DNA from: Candidatus Poribacteria bacterium
GTDB lineage: Bacteria; Poribacteria; WGA-4E; WGA-3G
NCBI GenBank assembly: GCA_009841255.1
Contig: VXMD01000024.1
Span: 1-64,000 of the forward strand
Direction: 5' to 3'
DNA length: 64,000 nucleotides
Shown here piece after piece: positions 26,706-35,875 of this stretch. Each line of letters opens with the position of its first letter. Within the stretch, counting starts at the first letter, position 1. The notes under the pieces were generated by a model. That model was not told the DNA's origin. It made no database searches and saw only the letters and a program-made list of their open reading frames with translations. The position numbers and the translations under genes are program-made.

Positions 26706-27787
26706 AATATTTGATAGGGTGCGAGTTTCTTTTTATTGAAGAGAATACCGTGCCCCGGACGTTCAGGCGGTGAAAAGTGTCCGTCTTTGAGTGTCAAGGT
26801 ATCGTCAAGGACCGGATCCAGCGAAGGGATATATTCAACAAAAAGCGAATGCGGCACAGCAGCAGAAAGATGAACGTGCAAATCCATCAGGAAGTGTGGA
26901 GAGACCGAAAGCCCAAAGCATTCTGCCATGTGTGCAACCTTCATCCATTCAGAGATACCACCGACGCGGACGGCATCCGCTTGTAGAATATCCGCCGCCC
27001 CTTGTGCGATGTATTCCTTAAAAACGTATTTATTGTAGATAGTCTCGCCGACAGCAATCGGGATAGTTGTTTTCTCGCGGAGTGTCACATGACTGTCCAC
27101 ATCGTCTGCCTCAATGGGTTCTTCAAACCAGAAGAGGTCCGCTTCTTCGACACGACATGCGAGCTGAATTGCTTCGCGGGCGTTCCACTTCATGTTGGCA
27201 TCAATCATGAGATAAGGTTCCTGTCCGATCGCCTTTCTGACGGCGAAGATTCGTGCCACATCTTCATAGAGACTGTCGCGCCCGACCTTAATCTTGATAC
27301 CTTTGAAGCCTTGTTCCACAAATTCCACGGATTGCCTGACGAGTTCCTCTTTGGAAAGATGTAGCCAGCCACCATCTGTATTGTAGACGGGAACAGCGGA
27401 TCTTGCCCCACCGAGAAGTTGGTAGAGCGGCACGCCTGCGCGCTTTGCCATGAGATCCCAGAGGGCGATGTCCACCGCTGCCATACCTAAACCGACGATA
27501 CCCCCTCTGCCTACCCAATGTGTCTCCATCCACATCCGATTCCAAATCCGGTCAATGTTGGAAGCATCCTCTTCGAGCAGGATAGGTGTGAGATAGGCAT
27601 CCATCGTCTGCTTAATCGCTTCTCCACCCTTACCGATTGTGTAAGAGAAACCGGTCCCCACGATGCCATCTGCGTCCTCAATTTCAATGAAGGGAAATTC
27701 CATAGAGACGAAAGTTTGAATGGCATCGACGCGTTCCACTTCGGGTGGGATGTCGTAAAGGGATGTCCGAACAGCTTTAATTTTCAT
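26702..27787 (-). CDS. Mandelate racemase/muconate lactonizing enzyme family (enolase superfamily)
   Basis: A 361-residue enolase-superfamily enzyme that abstracts a proton next to a carboxylate, typically a sugar-acid dehydratase or racemase. The KxK motif is in GIKIKVG; the three Mg ligands are in MIDANMKW, FEEPIEADD and VGETIYN; QADAVRVGGIS and SPHFLMDLHVH complete the barrel. The pattern fits the mandelate racemase subgroup, but the histidine base is placed differently from canonical mandelate racemase, so substrate is open. It starts ten bases after the TIM-barrel epimerase gene and is surely cotranscribed, suggesting joint catabolism of a sugar acid. Confidence 0.88.
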   Translation of the reverse strand: MKIKAVRTSLYDIPPEVERVDAIQTFVSMEFPFIEIEDADGIVGTGFSYTIGKGGEAIKQTMDAYLTPILLEEDASNIDRIWNRMWMETHWVGRGGIVGLGMAAVDIALWDLMAKRAGVPLYQLLGGARSAVPVYNTDGGWLHLSKEELVRQSVEFVEQGFKGIKIKVGRDSLYEDVARIFAVRKAIGQEPYLMIDANMKWNAREAIQLACRVEEADLFWFEEPIEADDVDSHVTLREKTTIPIAVGETIYNKYVFKEYIAQGAADILQADAVRVGGISEWMKVAHMAECFGLSVSPHFLMDLHVHLSAAVPHSLFVEYIPSLDPVLDDTLTLKDGHFSPPERPGHGILFNKKKLAPYQIF

Positions 27788-27797
27788 TGATTTCCGC

Positions 27798-28670
27798 CTA
27801 CTGCTTTAAGTTCTCAATCATCGCCAGTAAGTTTTGGATACAGATGCGTGAAGCTTCCTCACCGGCTTCAGAAAACGCTTGTCCTGCTGGACGGTTGAGG
27901 ATAGCCTCGTCAATTTTCAGCGAGGGTCGCCAATGCGTTTCAAGGGTAAGATGCCCTTCGTAACCGTCGTCAATAAGGGCTTGCAGCTGCCCTTGCCAGT
28001 CGATGATGCCATCACCAACGGGAACGGATTCTATTTCGCCTGTATCGGGGTTCGGACCTGCGTCCTTGAGGTGTGCGTGAATCATCGTGGATTTCATGCG
28101 ATTGTAGGCGTTGGGATACGGGGTCTCGCCACCCTTCGCGTGTGCTTCATTGGCAGGGTCCCAGATACCGCGGATATTCGGTGCATCAATCTGTTCGATA
28201 AATTCCGCTGTGAGTTTGGCGGTGCGGAGCGAGGTAGTGGATTCGTTTTCCATGCCGAGGACGATCCCTTCACCGTCTATCATTCTACGCGGTTCATCGT
28301 AAGAAGCGACAATCTCATCCCACCGTTCCTCGGTTTCACCGGTGTCCCAGAAGACGAAGGTTCGGATGAGATTTGTATCAAACGCCTTTGCTGTCTGGAT
28401 GGATCCTTTGAGTATATCAAGATGTTCTTTGCGTTCCGCGGCGTTGTCCATATCGCATTTAAAGAACGGAGATGCGACGCCGATAATCTCAATGTCGGTG
28501 CCATCGAGTAAGCGTTTCATCTCGTCGATGTCGGTGTCAGTGAGTTCGTGCGGGAGTTTGTCCCAGACCGAGCGAATTTCGATGGAGTGTAGATTGAATT
28601 CTTTTACAAAATTGACAACGGTGGCGAAGTCTTGTGAAACTTCGTCATTGATAACGCCGAGTTTAAACAT
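27798..28670 (-). CDS. Sugar phosphate isomerase/epimerase family protein (xylose isomerase-like TIM barrel)
   Basis: A 290-residue AP_endonuc_2 superfamily TIM barrel. Blocks: FKLGVINDEVSQDF at the N terminus, HSIEIRSVWDKLP, GMENESTTS, GIWDPANEAHAKGG, IHAHLKDAGPN and GHLTLETHWRP, which hold the usual Glu, Asp, His and His metal ligands. These enzymes isomerise or epimerise sugars, keto-sugars or inositol derivatives. The ATG at 28670 has GGAGAC upstream and matches the family N terminus; a start 60 bases further up is rejected. Forms an operon with the enolase-superfamily gene. Confidence 0.87.
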   Translation of the reverse strand: MFKLGVINDEVSQDFATVVNFVKEFNLHSIEIRSVWDKLPHELTDTDIDEMKRLLDGTDIEIIGVASPFFKCDMDNAAERKEHLDILKGSIQTAKAFDTNLIRTFVFWDTGETEERWDEIVASYDEPRRMIDGEGIVLGMENESTTSLRTAKLTAEFIEQIDAPNIRGIWDPANEAHAKGGETPYPNAYNRMKSTMIHAHLKDAGPNPDTGEIESVPVGDGIIDWQGQLQALIDDGYEGHLTLETHWRPSLKIDEAILNRPAGQAFSEAGEEASRICIQNLLAMIENLKQ

Positions 28671-28701
28671 AGTAACATGTCTCCTGTGAAATTTTCGTGA
28701 T

Positions 28702-28730
28702 ATTTTAGCACAGCGTGATGTTAATAGCAA
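28702..28730 (-). promoter_or_regulatory. Sigma-70 promoter of the sugar-acid operon
   Basis: Minus-strand TTGCTA (28730-28725), 17 bases, TAAAAT (28707-28702), 32 bases before the TIM-barrel gene. Confidence 0.6.
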
Positions 28731-28784
28731 GCAGATTTTAGGTGGTGGTCAGCAATCGGAAACCATCAGCGATAGGAAATTGGT

Positions 28785-28814
28785 TTGCAATGCGGGCAAA
28801 AATCGTGGTAAAAT
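28785..28814 (+). promoter_or_regulatory. Possible promoter of glnE
   Basis: TTGCAA (28785-28790), 18 bases, TAAAAT (28809-28814), 35 bases before the glnE start. Confidence 0.45.
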
Positions 28815-28848
28815 AAAATAAATCGTAGCATTGCATGTAGAGGTGAAA

Positions 28849-31800
28849 ATGATGAATCACGCAGAATTGTCACTCCCACAAGGTCAGAGAGAAGAAATTC
28901 ATCGGATTTTATCCAACGCTGTCGATAGAGCCGGTAGTGTAGATGGCGAATCCATATTGCAAAGCCTCCAAGAACTGACCACTAACGACACAGACCTTCA
29001 GGCATGCTTTGCCGACCTCGTCGTCCCGTTGTTGAAAACCGCTATAGATTCACCGAACCCTGAAGCCGCTTTAAATCGTTTTTCACGTTTTGCGGAGGCA
29101 TCGTTTAATCGTAACTCGCTCTATCAACTGCTGCGAGATGCGCCGCATCTGATACGCCCCGTGATTTTAAATTTCGGTGCGTCTACTTATCTGTCCGAGA
29201 TCCTCATCCGCACGCCTGAATATTTCTATAACATCATCGATCCGGATGTGATGGAGACACAGAAGACGTCGGCGATAATGTATCAGGAACTTAAGCAATC
29301 GATTTCGCGGTTCGCTTCGGTAGAGCAGAAACTCCGCATCTTGCGTCGGTATAAACGCCGGGAGACGCTCCGTATTGGACTGCGCGACCTGCTTAAGGTG
29401 GCAGATGTTGAGACAACGACGTTAGAATTGAGCAATTTGGCAGAAGCTACCCTGCAACACTGCTATGAAATCGGGCGCGACCAAATCATGGAACCGAAGT
29501 TTGGGACACCGCTCAATGAAGAAGGCACTGCCCCGTGTCGTTTCGCTATCATTGGGATGGGAAAGTTAGGTGGCTATGAACTCAATTTTAGTTCCGATAT
29601 CGATCTCATTTTTGTATATTCAGACGATGCGCGCACGGATATGGGGACTGACAATAGTGAGTATTTCTCACGTTTTTGCGAGTTTATCATCAAGGCAATG
29701 AGTGAGATTCTCCCAGAGGGCTACGTCTTCCGTGTTGACATCCGCTTACGTCCGGAAAGTGGCGCAGGCGTTATCATTCGCTCTATGGAGAGTTACGAAA
29801 GTTATTATGAAGGGTGGGGCGACTTGTGGGAACGTCAAGCTTTAATTAAAGCGCGTCCTGTCGCCGGGGATATGGCATTTGGCGATGAGTTCATTCGTAT
29901 GATCCAGCCGTTTGTCTATCAGCGTTATTTAGATGGGGTGACGCTCACCGAGATTAAGGCAGACATCCGACGCACGAAAGGACGGATAGAGGAGCGGCTT
30001 GTCAGTGAAGGTGCGACTCTGGAAAAACATGTAAAACTCGGTCCGGGAGGTATCCGTGACATTGAATTCACTGTCCAGTGTCTTCAGATGATTCACGGTG
30101 CTAAGCGCAAATCATTGTGTTCGCATAACACCTTAGAAGTCCTTGCGGCGTTAAAAGAGAGTACACTCCTCAGCGCGGCGGATGCAGACGCGCTCATGGC
30201 TGCCTACAGGTTCTTACGCACCGTTGAAAACTGTATCCAAATTGAGGCGGACCAGCAGCGTTACTCGATTCCAGAGGGAGAGACGGAAGAACGCGAACTG
30301 GCGCGACGTGTAGGATATCAGCACACTACAGAAATTGATGCGCTGGAAACATTTCGTGCGGATTACCGCGCACATACTGAACGCGTGCGCGATGTTTTTC
30401 GGAAAATTACCGCAACCTCGATCGAATCTGAAGATGGGCTCGACATCGCCATTCTACTTTCCGAAGAGGATCCGCAACAATTAGAGGCTTTCTTGAGCGC
30501 GTTCCGTTTTGAAAATGTAAGAAACGCACAACGTCTCTTAAGACAGCTTGCGAACGGCGGGGACGGCATCCAATTCTCACCGAGTGTGCGGCGGACCTTC
30601 TTTAAACTCGCGCCGACGCTCCTAAACGTGTTACGGGACGCTCCGAATCCGGACATGGCACTCCGTTACCTCTCAGCGTTTACAGATAAAGTGGGTGCGC
30701 GAAGCAGCTACTACACGATGTTCGCTGAAAAGCCGTCGACACTTGAAGTGCTTACGCGTGTCTGTGGTACGAGTTTATATCTCGCAGATATGCTCATCGC
30801 GAATCCTGCGCTCTTTGATCTACTGACGGTCCCTACGTTGATAGAACGTTCCAAGACGCTCGCTGAAAAACAGACGGAGGCGTTGCAAGTGGTCGAGCAG
30901 TCACCGGAAAGCAGAAAACTATCTATGTTGCGGCGGTATAAGAACGATGAGATTTGGCGCATCGCCCTGCGAAATATTCTCGGAAACGCGACATTGCAGG
31001 ACACGACGCAAGAACTCTCTGATTTAGCCGAAGCTACCTTGCAAGCGATCTATCCAGAAATTGAGGCGGAACTTCGCGAGGTACACGGTACGCCACTTGC
31101 TCCCGATGGAACGCCCGTAACGTTCGCGATCATCGCCATGGGTAAGTTCGGTGGACGTGAATTGAATTTCAGTTCGGATTTAGACGTTATGTACGTCTAT
31201 TCAGCGGATGGTAAAACGACGAAAGGCGTGCCGAATGTGGAATACTTCTCAGCCGCTGGTTTGGAGTTAGTCAACCGACTTGTTGGAAACGGAGTGAGTA
31301 TCTATGAAGTTGATCTTCGGCTCCGTCCACACGGGGCAGGGGGTGCGATTGCACTGCCGTTGGAAGGGTATCAGAATTACTATGATAACGCTGCGGAAGT
31401 TTGGGAACGCCAGGCGTTAACCCGTGCCCGCGTCGTCGCAGGAGACATAGAGCACCTCGGAAACCGGTTTTTGGAAATCGCCCACGCCTTCTGTTACGGG
31501 GATGCCCTAACGCCTGAGGAGATCGCTGAGATTGTGCATACACGTCGACGGAAAGAAACACAAGCGACCCGAAAGACATCGACTCGGCGCAGAAGGGGCG
31601 GCAAAGCACAGACATCCACAGTTAACGTCAAGTCAGGATATGGCGGACTTGTGGATATAGAATTTGTTGTCCAAACCCTTCAATTGGTGCATGGCGGTAG
31701 GGAAACCTCTGTGCGTGTGCAAAATACACCCCTTGCGATTGAGCGATTGCAAAAAATTGGGGTGCTGACAGAGGCACAAGGGGATGGCTTAGCGGAAGCG

Positions 31801-32016
31801 TATCAATTCTTGAGACGCGTCGAGAATGCACTCCGTATTGTTCACGATCGGGCGTTGGACGCGCTTCCCAAAAATCGAGCGGAACTCGGACAGTTGGCGC
31901 GCCGTCTCGGCTATAGAGGAGGTAACGATAAACCTGCTGGAGAAGTGTTTTTACAGGATTACGGAAAGTGGACTGAGACGACCCGTGCGCTTTTCAACCA
32001 GATTCTTGTCAAGTAG
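28849..32016 (+). CDS. glnE: Bifunctional glutamine synthetase adenylyltransferase/deadenylase
   Basis: GlnE (about 1055 residues) adenylylates and de-adenylylates glutamine synthetase under control of PII and glutamine. Both catalytic halves are present, each with the nucleotidyltransferase signature: IIGMGKLGGYELNFSSDIDL in the first and IIAMGKFGGRELNFSSDLDV in the second, each followed by a GlnD-like helical domain (RDIEFTVQCLQ; VDIEFVVQTLQ). A very basic insertion (about RRKETQATRKTSTRRRRGGK) lies in the second half before that helix. Start: ATG 28849 or 28852 after AGAGG. No glnA or glnB lies near. Confidence 0.93.
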   Translation: MMNHAELSLPQGQREEIHRILSNAVDRAGSVDGESILQSLQELTTNDTDLQACFADLVVPLLKTAIDSPNPEAALNRFSRFAEASFNRNSLYQLLRDAPHLIRPVILNFGASTYLSEILIRTPEYFYNIIDPDVMETQKTSAIMYQELKQSISRFASVEQKLRILRRYKRRETLRIGLRDLLKVADVETTTLELSNLAEATLQHCYEIGRDQIMEPKFGTPLNEEGTAPCRFAIIGMGKLGGYELNFSSDIDLIFVYSDDARTDMGTDNSEYFSRFCEFIIKAMSEILPEGYVFRVDIRLRPESGAGVIIRSMESYESYYEGWGDLWERQALIKARPVAGDMAFGDEFIRMIQPFVYQRYLDGVTLTEIKADIRRTKGRIEERLVSEGATLEKHVKLGPGGIRDIEFTVQCLQMIHGAKRKSLCSHNTLEVLAALKESTLLSAADADALMAAYRFLRTVENCIQIEADQQRYSIPEGETEERELARRVGYQHTTEIDALETFRADYRAHTERVRDVFRKITATSIESEDGLDIAILLSEEDPQQLEAFLSAFRFENVRNAQRLLRQLANGGDGIQFSPSVRRTFFKLAPTLLNVLRDAPNPDMALRYLSAFTDKVGARSSYYTMFAEKPSTLEVLTRVCGTSLYLADMLIANPALFDLLTVPTLIERSKTLAEKQTEALQVVEQSPESRKLSMLRRYKNDEIWRIALRNILGNATLQDTTQELSDLAEATLQAIYPEIEAELREVHGTPLAPDGTPVTFAIIAMGKFGGRELNFSSDLDVMYVYSADGKTTKGVPNVEYFSAAGLELVNRLVGNGVSIYEVDLRLRPHGAGGAIALPLEGYQNYYDNAAEVWERQALTRARVVAGDIEHLGNRFLEIAHAFCYGDALTPEEIAEIVHTRRRKETQATRKTSTRRRRGGKAQTSTVNVKSGYGGLVDIEFVVQTLQLVHGGRETSVRVQNTPLAIERLQKIGVLTEAQGDGLAEAYQFLRRVENALRIVHDRALDALPKNRAELGQLARRLGYRGGNDKPAGEVFLQDYGKWTETTRALFNQILVK

Positions 32017-32147
32017 ATAACACAGTGATATACGTCTATTAGCCTTTAACGCTGTAGGATTTTAGTTTTGTGATTATGTGCTGGCAGTCTTCAAACAGCG
32101 TCAGCAAACCGCATTAACACCAACAATATAGCTCTGAGGAGGCATTC

Positions 32148-33179
32148 ATGGTATCCGAATTGCCATTTTTTGACTCGCGCTCCCCGAAGAATGTAATCTT
32201 TTGCATAGGGGACGGTATGGGCTTTGAAGCAGTCAAAGCTGCCGGATATTATGCCTATGGTGAAACAGGCACCCTGTCTTTTGAAGCGTTCCCACACCAT
32301 GCAGAAATGGCGACTTCCGCAGCAAACTCACCTATGACAGACTCCGCCGCCGCCGCAACCGCCATGGCAACGGGACACAAAGTCAACAACGGCGTCATTA
32401 GCATGGAATTCCCCGGTAGTGGTACTCCATTGAAGACGCTCTTAGAAATTTCCAAGGCACAAGGCAAGTGGACTGGACTTGTGTCAACTACTTATATCAC
32501 TCATGCAACCCCTGCAGCTTTTGCTGCACACAACCCCGAACGCAACAATCTCTCGGATATTGCCCATGATTATCTGCATCTCACTCGTCCAAACGTCCTT
32601 TTGGGCGGCGGCGGCAATGGACTCACTGAAAAAAATGCCGAAGCCGTGGGCTATACCGTTGTGAGCAATCGAGAGGGCTTATTGAATCTCAATACCGACA
32701 CTGAAAATCGTGTTTCCGGACAGTTCGGCGATACGAATATCCCCTATATGTTCGATGGTCCCAACGATTTGCCCCACCTGTCAGAGATGGTAACGGTGGC
32801 ATTGGACATCCTCTTTAACGCACAAAAAGGTTTCTTCCTGCTTGTTGAAGGCGGACGTATTGATCATGCAGGACACTCTAACGACATTGAACGCAACATT
32901 TTGGAGACAATTGAGTTCTCCAAAACAGTCCAAACCATTGTTGACGGCGTTTCCGGACGAGATGATACCCTTATTCTTGTTACTGCTGACCACGAAACGG
33001 GAGGTTTGAAAGTTCATAAAAATAACGGAGAGGGACACGTCCCTGAAATTTCTTGGAGCACAGGTGGGCACACCGTCAGCAACGTACCACTTTACGGTTG
33101 GGGCAGAAATGCTGAACGGGTGGCAGGCATCATGAACAATACAGACCTTATTAAGGTAGTAGGATGCCTGTCTAACTGA
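32148..33179 (+). CDS. Alkaline phosphatase family protein without signal peptide
   Basis: A 343-residue metal-dependent phosphomonoesterase. The zinc/serine site is in TDSAAAATAMATG, with IGDGMG, GGRIDHAGHSND and TADHETGG giving the other metal ligands and WSTGGHT the last His. A good GAGGAG precedes the ATG by 6 bases. The N terminus MVSELPFFDSRSPKNVIFCIG has no hydrophobic leader, although most family members are periplasmic. The protein is also shorter than E. coli PhoA, lacking extra loops. It stands alone between glnE and the NHL gene. Confidence 0.87.
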   Translation: MVSELPFFDSRSPKNVIFCIGDGMGFEAVKAAGYYAYGETGTLSFEAFPHHAEMATSAANSPMTDSAAAATAMATGHKVNNGVISMEFPGSGTPLKTLLEISKAQGKWTGLVSTTYITHATPAAFAAHNPERNNLSDIAHDYLHLTRPNVLLGGGGNGLTEKNAEAVGYTVVSNREGLLNLNTDTENRVSGQFGDTNIPYMFDGPNDLPHLSEMVTVALDILFNAQKGFFLLVEGGRIDHAGHSNDIERNILETIEFSKTVQTIVDGVSGRDDTLILVTADHETGGLKVHKNNGEGHVPEISWSTGGHTVSNVPLYGWGRNAERVAGIMNNTDLIKVVGCLSN

Positions 33180-33217
33180 ATTTTGGGATAGATTCTCTGC
33201 TTCTCCATAAATTTTCC

Positions 33218-33246
33218 TTGAGAAATCGCGATGAACTTGCTAAAAT
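33218..33246 (+). promoter_or_regulatory. Sigma-70 promoter of the NHL-repeat gene
   Basis: TTGAGA (33218-33223), 17 bases, TAAAAT (33241-33246), 35 bases before the chosen start. Confidence 0.6.
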
Positions 33247-33281
33247 AGATGCCAATTCATTTTGGAGTAGGGAGAACATTT

Positions 33282-34142
33282 ATGGTTTACGGACAAGGCA
33301 CACATCAATATACTGTTCAAGAAGATTGGTGGACACTCCCAGAGGGTTGGGAATTTGGGTGGGTCCCCGCTGTTGCTGTTGATTCGCAGGATCGCGTCTA
33401 TGTTTACAGTCGCAGCGAACATCCGATGGTCGTTTTCGATCGGGAGGGCAACTTCCTTGATTCTTGGGGCGATGATATCCTTAAGGATGCCCACGGGATT
33501 TTCATCGACGCTGACGATAACATCTATTGTACGGAACGTGACACGCACGTTATGCGGAAGTTCTCCACAGACGGTGAACTGCTGATGACGCTCGGCACAC
33601 CGGATGTACCTGGTGCGGAAGGCGACCCCTTCAATAAACCGACGGATTTGGCGGTCGGACCTGAGGGCGAAATGTACCTCACTGATGGCTATGGCAACGC
33701 CCGCGTCCACAAATACTCGCCCGATGGTGAGTTGATTAAATCGTGGGGACAACCCGGCACGGGCCCAAGTGAATTTGATCTCCCGCATTGTGTGAGAGTT
33801 GATCCGCGCAATAGACTCATGGTCGCCGATAGGGAAAATAATCGCATCCAGTTCTTCACCCTTGATGGCGAGTACATCGAGGAATGGGGCAACCTAGCAC
33901 ATCCAGACACGATCTATATCGACGAAGAAGAACTCGTCTATATAGCTGAACTGGATCAACGTATCACAATCATGACGTTGGATGGCGAGGTTGTCTCTCA
34001 ATGGGGTAGCGAACGCGGCAGTGCCGTCCCGGGCGAATTTATGGCATGCCCGCACGGGATCTGGTTGGATTCACACGGCGATATGTACGTTGGCGAAGTT
34101 CAAGCAGACGCACGTCTCCAAAAATTCGTTCGGCAGCGGTAG
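33282..34142 (+). CDS. NHL-repeat beta-propeller protein
   Basis: A 286-residue soluble protein made of about six NHL blades, each with a pattern such as GIFIDADDNIYCTE, DLAVGPEGEMYLTDGYGNARVHKYSPDGE (in part) and CVRVDPRNRLMVADRENNRIQFF. Similar propellers occur in the lyase part of peptidylglycine amidating enzymes and in 6-bladed sugar or lactone hydrolases, but no catalytic set can be named. The ATG at 33282 follows GGGAGAAC; the ATG at 33249 has no RBS. No signal peptide, so it is probably cytoplasmic. A decayed fragment of a related blade sits 170 bases downstream. Confidence 0.82.
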   Translation: MVYGQGTHQYTVQEDWWTLPEGWEFGWVPAVAVDSQDRVYVYSRSEHPMVVFDREGNFLDSWGDDILKDAHGIFIDADDNIYCTERDTHVMRKFSTDGELLMTLGTPDVPGAEGDPFNKPTDLAVGPEGEMYLTDGYGNARVHKYSPDGELIKSWGQPGTGPSEFDLPHCVRVDPRNRLMVADRENNRIQFFTLDGEYIEEWGNLAHPDTIYIDEEELVYIAELDQRITIMTLDGEVVSQWGSERGSAVPGEFMACPHGIWLDSHGDMYVGEVQADARLQKFVRQR

Positions 34143-34161
34143 TAAGAGTGGCTTTTAGTAC

Positions 34162-34180
34162 GCCTGCTACGCAGGCTTTT
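34162..34180 (+). terminator. Rho-independent terminator after the NHL gene
   Basis: GCCTGC, TAC loop, GCAGGC, then TTTT, 20 bases after the stop codon. Confidence 0.65.
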
Positions 34181-34414
34181 AGTTGTCAGTTATCGGTTAA
34201 GAGGTTGTCATTTAACCAAACCCTCCTGTAACTGATACCCCTTAACTGATAACTGATAACGCATAAAAAAACCCCTGGTAACCGAACAACCAATACCCCA
34301 TAACCATTACGGGATTTTCATCAACGCCACTGATAATATCTTTAAAAAAGACAGGACTTACGCAAGGCGCAGTCTTTTCGTCTACAAACCGCTACTCTAA
34401 GGTAAGTTAAAAAA
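34181..34414. other. Intergenic region with simple repeats
   Basis: It holds several copies of the motif AACTGATAAC (34229-34260), also found at 26454-26470, and a degraded NHL-blade fragment at 34309-34344. No gene or clear promoter was seen. Confidence 0.6.
34309..34344 (+). pseudogene. Remnant of an NHL-repeat blade
   Basis: This stretch begins with 14 bases identical to 33493-33506 in the NHL gene and stays similar over about 36 bases. Translation TGIFINATDNIFKKDRTYA resembles the intact blade HGIFIDADDNIYCTERDTH. It has no start or continuation and appears to be a leftover of a duplicated NHL gene. Confidence 0.5.
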
Positions 34415-35836
34415 ATGGCAGAAAGTTTCTCGTTTTTCCAGAAAGTGAATGAGGATTTTGACAAGGCGGCGCGATTCACTGACTATCCGCGTGGGCTTTT
34501 GGAGCAGATAAAGATCTGTAATAGCTCCTGCCATTTCACATTTCCGATCAAACGGGACGACGGGACGATTCAAACTATTCATGGATGGCGTGCCGAGCAT
34601 AGCCACCATATTCTCCCAACAAAGGGTGGCATCCGTTACAGTACCCTCGTCAACGAAGATGAAATAATGGCACTTGCAGCATTGATGACCTACAAGTGCG
34701 CGCTTGTTGATGTACCGTTCGGCGGTGCTAAGGGCGGCATTCAATTGGATAGACGCGAATATTCTGAAAGTGAATTGGAGCGCATTACCCGCCGTTATAC
34801 TTATGAACTGATCCAGAAGAATTACATCGGACCCGGAGTAGACGTGCCTGCACCCGATTTTGGGACCAGTGAAACCGAAATGACGTGGATATTGGATACG
34901 TATATCACAATGGCACCCGATAAGCTTAACGCTATTGCGTGCGTAACGGGTAAACCGATCGAACAAAACGGGATTCATGGACGGAAAGGGGCTACCGGAC
35001 GCGGTGTCGCCTTCGGTTTAGAAGAAGCATGTAGTTTTCCAGAGGATATGAAACCGCTTGGACTATCCGCTGGTTTACAGGGAAAAAGCATCATTGTCCA
35101 AGGATTTGGGAATGTTGGCTACCATGCTGCCAAGTTTCTGATGGAGGCAGATGCGCGCGTCATTGGGATTATTGAGCGAACCGGTGGCATCTATGATCCA
35201 GGGGGATTTGATGTCGAAAAAGTTGCTATGCATCGTGCAGAAACCGGATCAATCTGTGGGTATCCGGGTGCTGAACGCATTGAGAATCCGAGCGATGGTC
35301 TGGAGTTAGCCTGTGATATTCTGATCCCCGCCGCGCTTGAGAATCAACTCACTGTAGAAAACGCGCCTCGCATCAAAGCCGCTATTATTGCTGAAGCTGC
35401 GAACGGACCTACGACCCCGGCTGCCGATAAAATTTTCCAAAAACGGGGGACCATGATTATACCGGATACTTTCCTCAACGCGGGGGGTGTCACCGTTTCC
35501 TATTTCGAGTGGCTCCGGAATCTGTCGCATGTACAATTTGGGCGACTCGGGAAACGGTTTGAGGACCAAACGCAACACGCCATGCGTCGCGCTATCAAGA
35601 AAGCAACAGGCTATACCTTTTCAGACGAGGAACGGGAGTTAATACATGGTGCCGATGAAGAAGACCTGGTGAACTCTGGTCTTCAGGATACGATGATAAA
35701 TGCCTATCAGGAAATGCGTGAAACCCGCATGCGGCACAGGGACAAAAACGATGCCATAGATTACCGAACGGCTGCGTTTATCAATGCGATCCATAGAATT
35801 GCGAAATCCTATATGCAGCTGGGAATTTTCCCTTAA
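34415..35836 (+). CDS. gdhA: Glu/Leu/Phe/Val dehydrogenase (glutamate dehydrogenase)
   Basis: A 473-residue NAD(P)-dependent amino-acid dehydrogenase; most likely glutamate dehydrogenase, linking 2-oxoglutarate and ammonia. The substrate-lysine motifs are KGGIRYS and [47 protein letters not shown] and the Rossmann loop [15 protein letters not shown] follow. The C terminus is slightly longer than in short GDHs, with the [16 protein letters not shown] helix. No strong RBS (TAAGGTAAG). It may serve nitrogen metabolism with glnE, which lies 2.4 kb upstream but in a separate unit. Confidence 0.9.
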   Translation: MAESFSFFQKVNEDFDKAARFTDYPRGLLEQIKICNSSCHFTFPIKRDDGTIQTIHGWRAEHSHHILPTKGGIRYSTLVNEDEIMALAALMTYKCALVDVPFGGAKGGIQLDRREYSESELERITRRYTYELIQKNYIGPGVDVPAPDFGTSETEMTWILDTYITMAPDKLNAIACVTGKPIEQNGIHGRKGATGRGVAFGLEEACSFPEDMKPLGLSAGLQGKSIIVQGFGNVGYHAAKFLMEADARVIGIIERTGGIYDPGGFDVEKVAMHRAETGSICGYPGAERIENPSDGLELACDILIPAALENQLTVENAPRIKAAIIAEAANGPTTPAADKIFQKRGTMIIPDTFLNAGGVTVSYFEWLRNLSHVQFGRLGKRFEDQTQHAMRRAIKKATGYTFSDEERELIHGADEEDLVNSGLQDTMINAYQEMRETRMRHRDKNDAIDYRTAAFINAIHRIAKSYMQLGIFP

Positions 35837-35875
35837 GCACAAGGGAAGGTTCGAGCGACCCCTGATGGAGGAAAA

